64,000 bases of DNA from Marsupella aquatica. Taxonomy: Eukaryota; Marchantiophyta. The stretch lies in the NCBI GenBank assembly GCA_973895155.1, contig OZ316897.1, forward strand, positions 4,464,001 through 4,528,000, written 5' to 3'. This document shows positions 45,901 through 59,340 of the stretch, piece after piece (positions within the stretch are counted from its first letter, which is position 1; each line of letters begins with the position of its first letter). The notes below the pieces were generated by a model, which was not told the origin of the DNA, made no database searches, and saw only the letters and a list, made by a program, of their open reading frames with translations. Both the position numbers and the translations under genes were made by a program.

Positions 45901-48900
45901 ATTGTCCTACTGCATTGAGATGTGAGCATTGGTGCCAATCGTGAGCCAAAATGTAATTTTGAACTTTGCAAGGCTTAGTTTTAATTTATTGGTGGACATC
46001 AGGTCGAGCCCTGGACACTCGGCTGACAATTTGGTCATGATAATCACTTATTGGCTATGAGGGTGCCACCGGCTACTGAAGTTCTCCCGCCACAAGCCTA
46101 CATATTGCTGTTAGTCGACTTCAGAGCATAACTTACTCGAGCTCAACTTGTCTTGGGGACCTTGGGGAAGTTCCTTGCCCTTCTCCTCTGTGGTACCCCG
46201 CCTCTTGCAATTTTACCAGCCCGGCATACTCGCCTCCGCGGCCCCTGGCTAACAACTCCTCATGAGTTCCGGTCTCAATAACAGTGCCGTTTTGCACCAC
46301 ACCAATCATATCTGCTTTGCGAATAGTGGCAAGATGGTGCGTAACGACAACTGTCGTCCTGCCAAGCATGAGGCAATCAAGCGCCTCCTGAACAAGCTTC
46401 TGTGACCCTGGGTCCAGGGCGCTAGTTGCCTCATCGAGGAGCAAAATTCTGGGGTTTTTTAACATCGCTCTAGCAATGGCAACCCGTTGCTTCTGACCTC
46501 CAGAGAGTTGAACACCTCTCTCTCCAACCTGCAAACATTTTGATCGAGCTTCAATATCTGCGAAAAGAAGGTTTTCGTTCCTCTGTCCTCCACAAGTGGA
46601 CAACCTCAATAGTTTGGAGTGGCCGAGAGATAGACATCTACACATTACTGGTACCGCTAAGTACGGGTTCTCTCGGTGATCCTCTATGGAGACAAATGAG
46701 TGCATGTGTCAACAATGTATTTCTCCCGCTTTGGGGTATTTCATGAACTCAACAGGACTCTGGACGTAAAACATTCGAGGACGAGATTTTTGAACCTGTG
46801 TGTCATAACCGGATGGCAGCTTACTGATAAAGCTGTGAGCATTAGCAGCGGTTGCAGCTGACAGAACCTCCTCTCTGCTGGCTGTGGCCTTTCCGTACAA
46901 CAGATTCTCCCAAATGGTGGTGGCAAAGAGGGCGGGCTCCTGGTTTACAAGGCCAATCTGCTCTCTTAACCACTTCAAATGCAATAGTTTGATGGGCCTC
47001 CCATCAAGCAGAACTTTTCCTGCATCGTCGCGAAATCCGCAGTTGTGAGACCAAGCACTAAACTTGAAGTAGACCAGTGTGGACAAGTTCTTTTTACGAT
47101 GAACTGTGCATTCCAAAACCAAGCATTTTGGGGACGTGATTCAGTTCATTTACAGAGGGCTTTACATTGGGGGGGAATGATGACAAGTATCTCTCGTGCG
47201 ATGTCAACTACCGTTTTGGACAACAGTACCGAATATCTTTCCTGCGGATAGTAAGCAAGTCTTTTGAGCGAGATACACCTGAGGTGGGCTCGTAGAAGCG
47301 TTCAATTAGTCCAAGAATCGAGCTTTTGCCAGAACCACTGCTCCCTACAAGAGCCACTGTCCTACCAGGAGGAATGATTAGACTGAAGTCGTTGAGAACA
47401 AGCGCTTCGGGACGCGATGGATAACTAAAGCACACCTCTTGCAGCTCAATCTGGCCATCAACCCTTGTTAATCTCTTCCCAACAGTTTGCTGGATTGCAG
47501 ACTTTCGGTTGATCATCTCAAAAATGTTGAATGCTGCTGATTTTCCTTTCGAAAAGGCCGCCAGGTTTGGAGCTCCTTGACCAAGAGCACTGTACAAGAA
47601 GGTCAATAGGTTAGACACCGCAATTGTGAAATTCAAGTCTTGTAGACAAGTGATTAGAATCTGTGGTCTTTATTGCACGCTTATCAGGAGATTTGCCTCC
47701 AATCAAGGATTTCTTCATCCACACGATTCAAAAAGCCTAACTTAAAAGACAAGATCCGATCGCCCGTAGAGCAGATGGATAGTTTTGCAATGTGCTTGAT
47801 TCCCAAATCTCCTTTTAGTTTCAAACCAATTATCTCACCTTGCAACTCTAAGGCGAGGAAACGCTAGAGATATTAAGACAGGACATTTCCCGGGCTCCAG
47901 TGAACAGATATTCTCCAGTTCGAGTCTCTACAGAAACTTTGCGTTACATTGCACCCGGAGGTGAGGCCGACTAAAAATCATGACATGGAAGTAGGAAAGT
48001 GAGATAGATAAACCATACATTCCACCAACAATAACATTGAGGATGGTGGTGAACGCTTTGCCTCCATTTGTGGTTCCAGCTCTGACCAGGATCCCAGAGT
48101 ACCAAAGAAGCAGAGCCCAAGCACCTACGCACAGTCCATAGGTAATACCGAGCCCCAGCCCTTTCGTCAAACCACCTTGCTTTCCCAACTTCAGCGTGTG
48201 TTGCAGTGCCTTTGCGTACTGCCGGACAGCACTTGCCTCTCCAACAAATGCGTATACTGTCTTCACCTGGGCTATGACCTAGATCAACACAAAAAGCAGC
48301 AGAACCCCAGGTCACTACGTTCAGCCACAAACTAGTTGGAGTACCAAATTATTTCTCACAAAAGTGAGTTGTCGAGATTTGTAGACAGGAAATATAAACA
48401 TAAATTGGAAAGAGCCATCTGCCTGTAGCCTGGGGTGTCTCAGGAGCGACCACCACCGCACAAAAACAGTGCAGATGGCAACCGGCAGGGACTTACACAA
48501 GGTGAAAATCATCGTTCACATACTTGCTTCAGATCTTTGCTCGAGGTGCTTACCTGCTGCGCAATTTTGCCGGCTTCCTCGTAGGCCTGCTGAGTTTTTG
48601 CCTCGTGACCTATCATGGTCAGGGCGTATGCTGCGCCTGCTACCACTATAGCAGGAACCACAGCTAGAGTAGTGAGGGAGAGCTGCCATACAGATGAAAA
48701 AGCCATTGCGAAGCCTGCAATGAACTTAGCCATGAAATGTATGTAGTTTCCTGCCTGCATAGCAACCGTCAGTAAGTACTTCTTCAGCCGTGGACTGAAA
48801 ATTTTGAAATTGAGATTTACAACGTGGTTACCTAGGTGTTGTCTGGGACCATTCACATTCATCTTACTGTCTATATAAGATTTATTCTAGCTCCAGATTC

Positions 48901-50906
48901 CATCCTGTGTGGCTTACGAAGCAGTCTGTCACTACTACGCCAAAGGCACGGATGTTCCACAACGCTTGACAGCTATAAAAATTGTGGTCATGACGAGAAA
49001 CATTTCTTACATGATCGACCACGGTGCCAGTAGTTTTGGCTTCAATGAGTAGTTCTTGTCAGCTGCTCGAAGTTATAGATGGAGTAATGTATTCTCTAAA
49101 CTTTTGCACTGATCATTTTCAATACAGATGGTAGACAGACAGACCGTTCAATGAGAGTAGCGACAAGTACCTTCTCACTGATCGCATCCTGCACTAAAAC
49201 CGTATCTACTTGAAGACGACCGATTATGGCACTTGTTGAGTCATCTGGGTCAAAAAAACTAATTTCTTGACTTAGCACTGCTTTCAATAGTGCTATTCGC
49301 ATACGAGCAGACTGTCTCTCACCCGTCTGAATCCAGCTCGCAACCTCTGCAAACCCACTTACAATACACACAGAATTCAATCGATTTACTTAATTTTGAA
49401 GTATCCTGTCCCAGATGGGACAAGGGAAAGAAATTGCAAGAACCCAAGACAGTTTGCCAGTAAAAGCGAATTCAAAAATGAGAATACAAGAACATTAGTA
49501 CGTTTCTAACCTGGATAGAATTTACCAGTTTTGCTCTTCTCTTTGAGATTATCAGAAGACAAAAAGCTACTCTGAAGACGTGTTTCTCTTGTCCATTTGG
49601 TATTTTCGAGACTTGATATCACACACTAATGAGAAGGAAATTTATGACATCAAATAATTCTGAGTTCCATCCCTGGCCACGGATCTTGTGAGCATTTATG
49701 AACCTTCTTAAACGAACCATTTTCTAGCCACACCTAATCTGGTGGTGAGCTACAGAGTTTGATTAGAGAGTTGATTGTACGTACCAAGCCAACAGGCACC
49801 AAGGACAACCAATCCAAGGTAGAACAGGTATAATGCGTACTGTCAAGAGAGCACAAAGACCGATTCAAGTTAAAAACCACACAGGTACGGTGGCTGATGA
49901 CAAAGTGAGTAAAAGCTTGGGAACTAGTCAACTGATTCACTGACTCAGGACCTAAGGAGGTTCATTGTCAACAATTCAGCATGACATAGACACTGTGTTT
50001 CCAGTTGCAGAGTGAACAATGATTGTCCACCCTTTCGACTGAATTGTTTCATTTCTTCCGAGATATGGAATTTGCTCTAGCTAGTATGTTAAACAATTGA
50101 GACAATTCCAGTCGGAGGGTGGAAAATCGACCGAGATTGTCCTTTTAATGATTACCATCCTACAAAGGATAGGCTCCGATCTCAATGTCATTCTCAAAGC
50201 CAGCAGGTCAGGTGTTCGAAGGACCATTTTCATTGTGAAAATTGTGATCTTATAGAAACAGATGGGCAAGCACCTTGGATACTTCTTTGCCCATTTTATC
50301 AGGGTCGTTGTAGTTGGCTCCAAATGAATCGATGAGATCCCCAAAGAACAGGAAGAAGACGGGAACAGCCACTCCATGCACACATGCTCCTGTCGTTCCA
50401 ACTGCTATCAAAATGTGATCCCACCAATCTGCAAACATGAAGAGTTTGTAGAAAGGGACTTGAGTTGTGGTGGTGACGTTCACCTCCTTCGGCTTGGGCT
50501 TTTTGAACACTTTAAGCTTCATATCCTCCAGCTTTTGCCTCAACGACGGATTCGCGTTTGGTGTGCACTTAACAATGACCACAACATCGCCAGAAATTCT
50601 CCCCGGATTTTCAAGCTCTTGAGAGATCTCGAACATGGAAATCTGCGACTTCTCCTTTCCATCGGTATTTCCCGAAGACATGTCACAACTCGCACTACTG
50701 CACGTTGCCTGCTCATCATCGATGCCAAATTCAGCCGTTGGCCGTGAATAATTGTTGTCGGAGGAACAGGCCGCCTCTTCGTCATCCTTGATTTTCTTTG
50801 ACTCAACAGGTGCAATTTTGTGAGCGACTTCAGCAGAGGATTCCATGCCACCAGCCAATTGTGACATTTTCTCTCCATCGTCAACTTGGGAGCACGGCAA
50901 GCCCAT
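42931..50906 (-). CDS. ABCB subfamily (P-glycoprotein/MDR) full-size ABC transporter
   Basis: Eleven exons on the minus strand: 50906-50274, 49839-49785, 49346-49171, 48754-48554, 48278-48019, 47589-47279, 47019-46796, 46528-46137, 45734-45301, 44536-44295, 44157-42931. All introns are GT-AG with matching phases, and the total is 4155 nt (1384 aa). The order is TMD1-NBD1-TMD2-NBD2. NBD1 has Walker [10 protein letters not shown] (~523), Q-loop NQEPALF, LSGGQ (~630), Walker [13 protein letters not shown] (~647) and H-loop THH. NBD2 has GASGSGKSS (~1170), QQEPALF, LSGGQ (~1275), [12 protein letters not shown] (~1293) and AHR. All ATP-site residues are present, so it should be an active pump. [17 protein letters not shown] in TMD2 is typical of plant ABCBs; some move auxin, but substrate cannot be inferred. 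An unusual ~150-residue acidic, Ser/Cys-containing N-terminal extension precedes [13 protein letters not shown]. The protein sits in a membrane, probably the plasma membrane. Confidence 0.95.
44858..44924. other. 67-base hairpin in an ABCB intron
   Basis: The left arm 44858-44883 (AGACCACCGCAGCCATTTCC plus ATTTCT) pairs with the right arm 44899-44924. The arms are 26 bases with one mismatch and a 15-base loop. Direct repeats around GAGCTCATNAGGCTTGC flank it at about 44823 and 44929. It lies between exons 9 and 10. It could be a small fold-back element or a small-RNA precursor. Confidence 0.8.
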
Positions 50907-52710
50907 TACGGCATCTCATGATCATTGCCAGTATGCTTTGGATCATGATCGGCTATAGTCCCTCAAATCACGGGAAGAGAAAAGGCTGTTTGCCATCCAA
51001 ATGTGCACTTTCACCCTAGCGCCACGTTGAGCAGTGGGTTGGCACTAGTGAACCTTACTGTTTAAGTTCAACTAGAGGTCTCTGTAAAAATTGGTAGCAA
51101 ATGAATTACACATGATGCCACGATTTGGCGTCACCTTGATATCTTCAAGCCATTTCCATTTGGCGGGATTCTTACTTTTGTCAACTGTGGCCTCCTCATG
51201 ATTACAGGTGAACAATTACTTCAACTAGCTACGGACGAGACAAACTCAAAAATTGCTTGAATGTGTCCTGATCGAGATAATCACATTGACCAATATCGTT
51301 TCCTAGACGCTCCTTTCAAATAGACAAGGAAAGGTTTCTTAATGTACACACAAATTCCCATCCTTTCCTGCATCTCCCACCGCCGACCAGTTTCTACCGC
51401 TTGTGGCTGTCCCGTCGGAACAGCAATTCGATGAATACTTAGATTTATTGATGCTTGGGCAACTGCACCGTTTCTCACTTTTCGCATGTAATTTCTTGGA
51501 CATTTCAGTTATTCGGCTTCAGATAGCACAGGTACATGCAGCAACAGATGCCATGCATCGGTCTGTAACTGTTTGTGGACATTATCAACATCCTCCAAAC
51601 ATAAGGGCTCAGCCTCGATCGACGTCTACAAGAAGAACGCGAATCGGAACGTGTCGATCTTCCCACCGGAGTTGACTTTAGGGTTCATTATGTATCGAGA
51701 ACTGGGAATAGCGACGAGTAACCGCCGCTTCTCAACCTGGTTTACAATGCTCAGACGGCTCTGACAGAAGCATACAGAGGTACTCCAAGAAACAGGTTAC
51801 AGACTCAACTGCTGATTGCTGTCCATCAATCGACAGTTTCACAATCTTTGTTAAAGGCGCGGCATGCGGCACCTGGATTCAACAAACTCGCCCGAGGAGA
51901 GATTCTCAATTTTTTAGCCTTCATTCCAATCATCGAGGGCGTAAGACATTTTGGCGCTTCAATGCCTACAACTTCACACAAATCTGATAACTGCGCTTCG
52001 AGCACAAAATTCTCTCAATGTCACAGAACGAATCATGGCATTTAGTGGACGTGTTTTCCAAGTGAAATCTAAGCGACGGGCTCCGTTCCTTGTTCGGTAA
52101 TCTCGCTTCGCGTGTACTATAACCTTACAAGCCAGTCAATACTCTGTCTTTTCGGATCCTCGCCGGTAGGTACGTACCGTTCATGCCCTTAAGGTTTTCA
52201 ATTTCAACTCAAACAGACTCCAGAATCATGAACCATGAGTTCCCTGTCGAACTGGCAACTAATCATGACCAATGCCTAACAGGTTCGAGAGTCGAGACTC
52301 CTCGCATCACGTGCTCTTCGAACTATAAACTATTGATAATTCTCGCCCTGTTCACTTCCATCAACACAGATTGACAGATTTGACAGAAATTCACAGTTTT
52401 CGATACACATCCAGAAGCCGTGATTTACGGGCCACTCTCAATGTGACGCTCGACTTTCGATTGCAATTGGCTACAGTAGCTGCCTGATCCCGTCGCATAC
52501 GTGGTTGCGATATCGGAGTATGATTGCAGAAAGGTATCGCGCCAAGGTGATAGCAACGACAGTAGATCCCAACGAACAAAACGTGTTGAGGAGAGGCTGC
52601 GTAAACAAGCTATGGCTTCTTCATCGGGCCAACTCCAACTCCGATTTGCCAACGTGAGAGTCAAGGGAAATGTTCTGGAAAGGCAACTACAGTGCCGTCT
52701 ACTCACGGAA
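50907..52710. other. Upstream region of the ABCB gene, no further gene seen
   Basis: This stretch contains the promoter and leader of the ABCB gene (right of 50906) and then unannotated DNA. ORFs of up to 100 codons have no domain. No clear repeat before 52710. Confidence 0.45.
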
Positions 52711-52713
52711 TCA

Positions 52714-52883
52714 GATATATATATCATATATATAGATAGAATTTAGGAGGGTAGAAGTGCTGGATGAGCAAGAGGCCACAACAACGTGTGTGTGATATAT
52801 ATATCATATATATAGATAGAATTTAGGAGGGTGGAAGTGCTCAATGACCAAGAGGCCACAAAAGTGTGTGTGTGTGTGTGTGT
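52714..52883. repeat. Tandem duplication of an ~80 bp unit with palindromic AT core, ending in (TG)n
   Basis: ATATATATCATATATATAG, ATAGAATTTAGGAGGGT, GAAGTGCT and AAGAGGCCACAA occur at 52714-52790 and again from about 52795. The second copy ends in a TG microsatellite (52864-52883). The AT core can form a cruciform. Confidence 0.85.
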
Positions 52884-54320
52884 TTACAAAATAGGGGGTC
52901 TCAAATATGATACGCGAGCCCTCTGACTGCAGCTAGAGTTGAGGTTTGGATGGAGGGACGGATGCAGATTAGAAGTGCGCGGACTTCCATAGCCTAGCCC
53001 ACACATTTTTGTCACGGGATTTTTTGGTTTCCCGTAGGCCACTTCCTCCCACTGCGTCCTGGAGGTTACTCGGAAAGCCTTGACACTCAAAAAGTCTGGC
53101 ATGGACTTTCCGAGTTCACTCATTTTGGAGTTTGGACACTCTGAAAGTCTGGGCACTTGGAAAGTCTGGCCCTATCCTGCAGAAGAGGGAAATGGATTCA
53201 TATTGGAGACCCCCTGGTATATAACTCGGCTGCTGTCATTCCCTTTTTTCTATGGGTGATATGCAATCATCGCCATTCAAATGTGGGAACAAGACACTTC
53301 ATTTTGCACTAACTTAGAGGCACAATGGCAAGGCTGCACTTCCTTATTTTCTATGGTTGAGATGCAATTTTCTATGGCTGAGATGCAATCCCAATCATTC
53401 AAGTGTGAGAACAGGCAACACTTCACTTTTCATGAACTTGGGGCACAATCAAGGCAAAACCATTACCGACCCAAGTCATTAGCCAGTGGGTGCAGATGTG
53501 TGCATGCTTTGTTGTCAAAAAACATAGACTTTCTCTTTAGACTTGAGGGGGTCTAAAAGCATCGACCGGTCATTTAATTCAGGGTCTTTGCATTTATATC
53601 TCCAAACCTGACACATTTAGTCCAACTACACTACTACAGTAGCCCTCCCCTTTGCATTGGATGGGGATACATTAAACTGCCCCACCTATCTTGTAAAGTC
53701 CACCTTGGTACTGCACCAAGGAAAACTAATACTGTGAACTTGGACATCGTGTCATACTCCAGATTTACGCACGGCGCTGATTCGACCTTTCCAAGAACGC
53801 TTAGTGACCGCACGATGAACTTTTGAGTTTTAAGACGAAAAGCGGAAATTTCCTTTTGAATGCCAGTCAAATGACAGCATTACACAGAGAGAGTCGCCAA
53901 CAAGGGGGACCACAAAGGACGGCAAACAATACGAGAAAGGAGACCGACAGCACAAAAAGTACGGGAAGGGAGACAAATTATTATTATTACCACTATAGAT
54001 AGATAGAGAGAAACTCAGAAAGATACACACGAAGCGAAATTGGCGCGAACGGCAGCCAACAATTTGTCGTTTAGTAGTCAATAACCTAGCGTGCAGATAA
54101 CTGTTTCAAGCCGATTTTTACACCAGGCAGTATCACCATACCCCAACCACATGATACTATTACAAGATTTTGGATGATGGTAAACTCATTTATTGTTGCC
54201 AATTGGGTCCTACCAATGAAGGTTGCCTCTCTAGCAGTGCAGGGCACACAAAAGATTCCACACTTGGAAAATTGAAAGTTTTTTTTTTACTCAAATGTAA
54301 ACAGGCGAGTGGGCAACATC
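52884..54320. other. Gene-free intergenic stretch
   Basis: ORFs up to 91 codons have no recognisable features. GAAAGTCTGG occurs several times near 53090-53170 as a short local repeat. Nothing else was seen. Confidence 0.4.
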
Positions 54321-54656
54321 TAAGGCCCAACTCCTATGTGCGAGGCCTTATGTTTTCGGGCTCTAAGCACTCCCTCAATGTTAGAATGAAAGCAGTCTTT
54401 GTCCAATAGTATCTTCTCCCTGCAAACTTTGTTTTACTACATGTGTCCCATAGATGTTGTTTTCTTCCAGAGTTTAAGGTAGGAACCTGCAAGGGCCAGA
54501 AAACTTTCCGGTCCTGCCCTTGGGACCCAAAAAACTCTACTGTCAGGCCTGGTGCATGTGGGGATGATGCCAGAAAGTCTCGGTCATACGCATTCTCACA
54601 CAACTCAAGTTGAGTACCGTGTTTTGAAGGACCTTGCACATGCGAGTTGAGCCTTA
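54321..54656. mobile_element. MITE, TGCATGTGCAAG family, diverged copy
   Basis: The left end TAAGGCCCAACTCCTATGTG (then CGAGGCCTTA) mirrors the right end, whose reverse complement begins TAAGGCTCAACTCGCATGTG (then CAAGGTCCTT). Centrally, GCAAGGGCCAGAAAACTTTC matches the self-complementary block of the copies at 19.3 and 60.4 kb. TA on both outer flanks is a possible target duplication. A further half-like copy may lie at 54760-54930, ending TCACATGCAAGTTGGCTC. Confidence 0.65.
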
Positions 54657-55659
54657 GTTTACCAGCACTCGCGAAATAGTTGGTGGAAAGTAGCTTGTGT
54701 TTGACAGGAGTATCTGTTGCCCTGCAAGTTTGGGCTTTTGTTTATTTATTTTCAAGCTTGAGGTCAGGACCTTGAGAGTCAGAAAGTTTTGGGCCCTTAG
54801 AAATCCTAATATTTTCCCTCATGCCTGGCATGGGAGGGGGGTTAGGCATCTTTCCCTTGCTCATTTGTATGCTGTCATGAGTCAGGTAGGGCCCCAAAAC
54901 ATAGGGGCGCTCACATGCAAGTTGGCTCTAAAAGTGAAACCCAAGGGGTTGTAACAAATGAGTGTTCAGGGGACAGTCTCTCTTAATATCAAACGTCTTG
55001 CCCATTGTTATAAAGGTCCACAGCTTAAGGACAATAAGACTAGATACGGTGAGTTTGGGTATAATCTTATCATTTGCTCAACCCATGGTTTTCTGAAAGT
55101 TTCCCCAGAAAATCCTAATTTTCTCCTCTCTAACACCTCACTGAATGGAGCTGCCCCCCTCCCCCCCCCACCCCCCAATCACCTGCAACATTGTGTTGGC
55201 GCTTACAGCCTAAAACTTAAGAAAACCAATACCTTTTTGGAATTTTTTCCCCAACTAATTTGGAATATTCCAATAATTGGTTTACCTTGTAACAATTGGG
55301 CTTAAAAGACCCTAATGTTCTTCCATAAAATTCTTTGAATCTTTCCTTAGAACTCATAAAATAATCATATGTTCCATGGCATGTGGTGTGCCATTTTTGC
55401 AGAAGTGAGACCCCCTCGAAGACCCCCAAGCCTCTACCAACCCGCTCACCAATTGAGCCCGCTCATGCCTCCTCCCTCTCAAGCTCCCTCTCTAACAGAA
55501 TTCTTCCTCTCTGATGAGTTCCCTGATACATGTGCCTCCCTTGTGCACGAGAGGGGAAGGAGAGGGCAAGCAAGGGAGGGAGTGCTGAGTAAAGACGACG
55601 TTCACAATGGCAAGCCCATGAACCCTCGCATGAACCATCTAACGCACAAGTAATTAACA

Positions 55660-55830
55660 TAGAAAGATACATGGTTTGATCACCTCAGGTGAGGTTACGT
55701 CCATGGGAACGCATGAGAGTTTTACTGCACTCTAGGCCCGTCGGCCATACTGAGTCTCCGCAGTACAAGATCTTCATATCTCTCAACTGGCTCCGTAACA
55801 ATGAGCTTGAGTTTGGATAGTAGTCAACCT
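55660..55830. repeat. Dispersed repeat related to 6.76-7.24 kb
   Basis: AGATACATGG-TTTGATCACC, GGTTACGTCCATGGGA, AGAGTTTTACTG and CATACTGAGTCTCC correspond in order to the units at 6980-7080. Divergence is high. Confidence 0.5.
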
Positions 55831-55834
55831 GACC

Positions 55835-57680
55835 TAGTCTACAACTAAGGTAAGCCCTAACTATGGTCCAGATCAAGCATCTCCCAATGTGACATAGCTT
55901 TGCCTTGTGCTTCTGCTAGGTCAAGAATTCATGGAATTTTGGCCCAGGAGCCATTGCCCAACATCTTGTGCACCCTCCCCAAACCGCGTTAAGATGAAAC
56001 CACAAAAAAGACAACATTGAACCATCATTTCCAACTAAAAGATGAAGACTTGAAGCCAAGCTCCCTGTCGATGTGAAAGGGAGGATTCAAAACTGAGTCG
56101 CAAGACCACAAGTTCCCAGAGGACCACAGCTGATTGTGCGCTGATCTCTTGTAATTTTGAGAGGCACTCAAGATTTGGATCCATTATGTGAAAATTATAC
56201 TCTACTTATACAAATTGGTAAAAAAAAAAAAACTCTTAGGTCATTAAGGGTATTGAGGTGCTCTTAAGAAAGAATCAGAGACAATAATAGCCCCTCCAAA
56301 CTCAAGCCAAAGTTCTCATTTTGGGGGCCATTATGGTTTACAATGCCCTCTAACCCATATTATTATGGACCCCATGGAAGCTCCTTCCAAAATTTCCCGA
56401 AGCAAGTGCAATCACATCAGAGCCGTTGGTCATAAACAAGAAGGGTCAGTTATGCATGTAGAATCAAACATGGCTGTTTGTGTTTGAGGCAAGAAGGCAA
56501 ACTATCAAATTCTGCTTAGTATCCAAGATGGATCAAGCACGAGGACCAACATTCTTCTTGTGGCAAAGAATTCACCTCTCAGAAAAGTCATAGCCAGGTT
56601 TGGCTAAATTTAAGTAGGTTTATTTGTCTTCCATTAGTCATTTTCCTACCTTGCCACAGAGCTATCAGCTAGAATCTAACGACTATTCTTAAAATCTAGG
56701 GAAAAGAATTATTGTAGGAAAATTACATAAAAAGATTCCTAGCATCTTCCCTTCATAAAAGGTTGATTGGCCACTCTGGGCAAAATGAAAAATCCTTCAA
56801 AATAAGGCTGATCAGGACCACTACCAGGTCTCATACACGACTCTGGCACCCAACATCATTCTTCGTGCGAGTAAAGAATCATCCTATCGTTGTAGGGTGA
56901 TCGGGGAGACAACGGTGGGACCTGAATGAGTCCTCAACCACACATTTTTAGAACTAATAATTGGGACACGGTGGTCAGCTTATGTCACTATAGAGCCGCA
57001 GGTGACCACTTCAATCCCTAACCAAGCAATTTCAGACAATAATAATAATACAATTATGGTGGGCCATATGCTCTGCACGTTAGCTTAGTTCATTCCCAAC
57101 CGATAATCTGAGACTTCTATCCACCTTGTCTGCTTTGCACCGTTTACTGAGTATTATATATATATTTTTTAATAATAAAGCTAAATTCTGACATTAAAAA
57201 TAAGAAGCAAACATTTTCCGAGGAAGAGAAAACAGTAGTCCTCCTTTTTCCGCGTTCAGGACAAAAGAAATCTCATGCAGCGCCACGTATCCGGCTGGAC
57301 ATTTGTGAGTACGCGAGTCTTTTAGAGTCCACTGTGGCACATATGACTCCAAATGGTTTGGGACGTCGAAGACAAAAACAGAACAAAAGCGTGTGGCGTT
57401 TTTCGAAAGGTAACGGAACAAATTATTTATACAAAACAATTGAAACCATGTGACTTCTCCATAATTATGTAAAAAGTCTCCACTACCAACTAAGTGCATG
57501 AGAAATCTCTTATGGAGTGCCCCATATGTGTTGGCAGGTTGTGGCGGACAATTACAAAGAGTAGTTTCATATACTTGTCCAATCAAGTCGTACAGTACAA
57601 GGACTTGGGCTATGAGTGTTAGCTAACAACACCTATGGGGATTGAGTGTATGTGTTTTTTCATGCACTTATCATGTGGTA
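55835..57680. other. Repeat-derived intergenic DNA
   Basis: The segments at about 56545-56840 resemble one arm of the long inverted-repeat element at 62.36-63.11 kb. The 130-codon ORF at 57194-57586 (-) has no recognisable domain or signal peptide, and I leave it uncalled. Confidence 0.45.
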
Positions 57681-58164
57681 CAGTTGGCTCTCTCTAAGCG
57701 CAAATTGTTTTAAGCACAAAAACTGGTTTAGTGCAAGGCATCCTGTTCTTCCATTTTATTTTAGAGAGAGTTTGCACTTTCTACCTTTTCTACGCGCAAA
57801 CAGACCTGGCATTGTCTCACTAAATGTCAACTTTAGAAGTGAAAAACCCTTGATAAGTGCACTGTGTACTCCACTAAGAAAGCACATGCACTTATCAGTA
57901 AGCATACAATCCCATCAGAGTTCATTTTCTGATAAGGGCACACCCTTTCCTAGTAGAGTGAGAAGTGCACTTATGCAGTTGGACACCCAACTTAGGGGCA
58001 GAGGTGTACAATTTGTTGTCACGAGTCATCAGACTGCTCATTGACAGAGGGGCCGCATTGATAAGTGCAGATTCAGGGGGTTTGCACTTATCATAGAATG
58101 CATAAACTGGTTTAGTGCAAACTGGATCTATCTTCCCAAGAGTGTGCACTTAGAGAGACAACTG
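57681..58164. mobile_element. pogo/Tigger-like MITE (Tc1/mariner superfamily), 484 bp
   Basis: The element begins CAGTTGGCTCTCTCTAAGCG at 57681 and its right end, reverse complemented, begins CAGTTGTCTCTCTAAGTGCA. TA dinucleotides flank both ends (57679-57680 and 58165-58166), the expected Tc1/mariner target duplication. Further in, AACTGGTTTAGTGCAA occurs near both ends in inverted orientation. Internal GCACTTATCA motifs recur. There is no transposase. CAGT-type ends with TA duplications are typical of pogo/Tigger-derived MITEs. Confidence 0.8.
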
Positions 58165-58439
58165 TAGTTCAGACCATGCACATATGAAAAGGTGCATGCA
58201 TGTTTTGCATGCACTTATAACATACTGTAGTGTTGGGGTACATAGCACCACTATGTTGAGTTTTGAGGTGGATTGTAAACAGCTTAACTACCAATACAAA
58301 TTCAAACCAAATGAGCAATTGCATTCAAATTTCTTTGTGTGGTAGCATCATATCATATCTACACCATCTTTACCTCTGAACCCTTCCAATTTCATTCCCA
58401 ATTCACAATCTGATTGGCTAGAACGTTTCCTCTAAATTT

Positions 58440-59340
58440 TTTGCAGAATGCAATCTGGTGTCACCCAGCACGAGGGTGATGCACACCATGGATAATTGTA
58501 GGCTCCGAGCATCTTCCCAGGAGCCTTGGACACGGTAGGCTTTATCATTAAACACTATGTGTCTTCGGCAATGGGATGGATGTTGGGGGCAATCTTTTTG
58601 TGGCAAGAAATTTACCAGATGTCACCTCTCTGAAAGTCTTCACCAGTTTTGACAAACATTGGCTGTTTTTCCTCCAAAAGTTTCTAGCATCTGACGGTTA
58701 CTCTTAAATCCAAGGGGACCTGACTGTCAGAGTCAATCTAAGAAAACATTCTCGCCTCTTCTCCATCACTCAAGGTGACATTCGTCGCCCTGGCGAAACT
58801 GAAACACCTTATAATGTATTTTATAATGTCCGCTGGTGCATACATGATTGGTGCATAATAAATGATTGGATAAGTCCAGGCTCCGGAATTAAGTCTTCTT
58901 CTGAAACAGTAGACTGTACGGGTAATCTGCAAGTGTGTTGTTGGAACTTGGAAAGTTAGAACCGTACAGGTCTACAAGAGCAGTAATTTTTCTTTATCTT
59001 GAACGAAAATACTTTACTTATACGTCAAGTAAAACACAATAAATCAGGGAGTAAACAGACCAGCCCAGCATTTTTTTTAGAGGCGAAAATTCGCACCTCC
59101 CCATAAATCTTTCGTCACCTTGGGCTAAAATTAGTTACTAATTTCTCTCTCTCATTAGCCAATGTTCCACCTAATAGTGCCATTAGCTAGAATCTAAAGG
59201 TTAGCCTTAAATCCAGGGAGATCTGACTATCAGGAAATTAATTGAATTGGGAATATTTTGAGCATCTTCTCTCTCACACACCCTACATTAGCCACTCTTG
59301 CCAAAAGTAAAATCCTTAAAAAATAGGCTGGACCAGACCT
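58440..59340. repeat. Partial copies of the long inverted-repeat family
   Basis: Segments at about 58590-58810 and 59090-59340 share the ordered landmarks of the 62.36-63.11 kb arms: CACCTC near a CCAAA or AAATC, CTAGAATCTAA-like, TTAAATCCA-GG-GA, CTGACTATCAG-like, GAGCATCTTCT or similar, GCCACTCT-GCCAAAA and AAATCCTTAAAAAATA. Copies are heavily diverged and appear as single arms. Confidence 0.5.

Noticed and set aside
57194-57586. 130-codon minus-strand ORF
   Set aside because: No domain, signal peptide or repeat was recognised, and it lies in repeat-derived DNA. It might be a lineage-specific gene, but the sequence alone does not support that.
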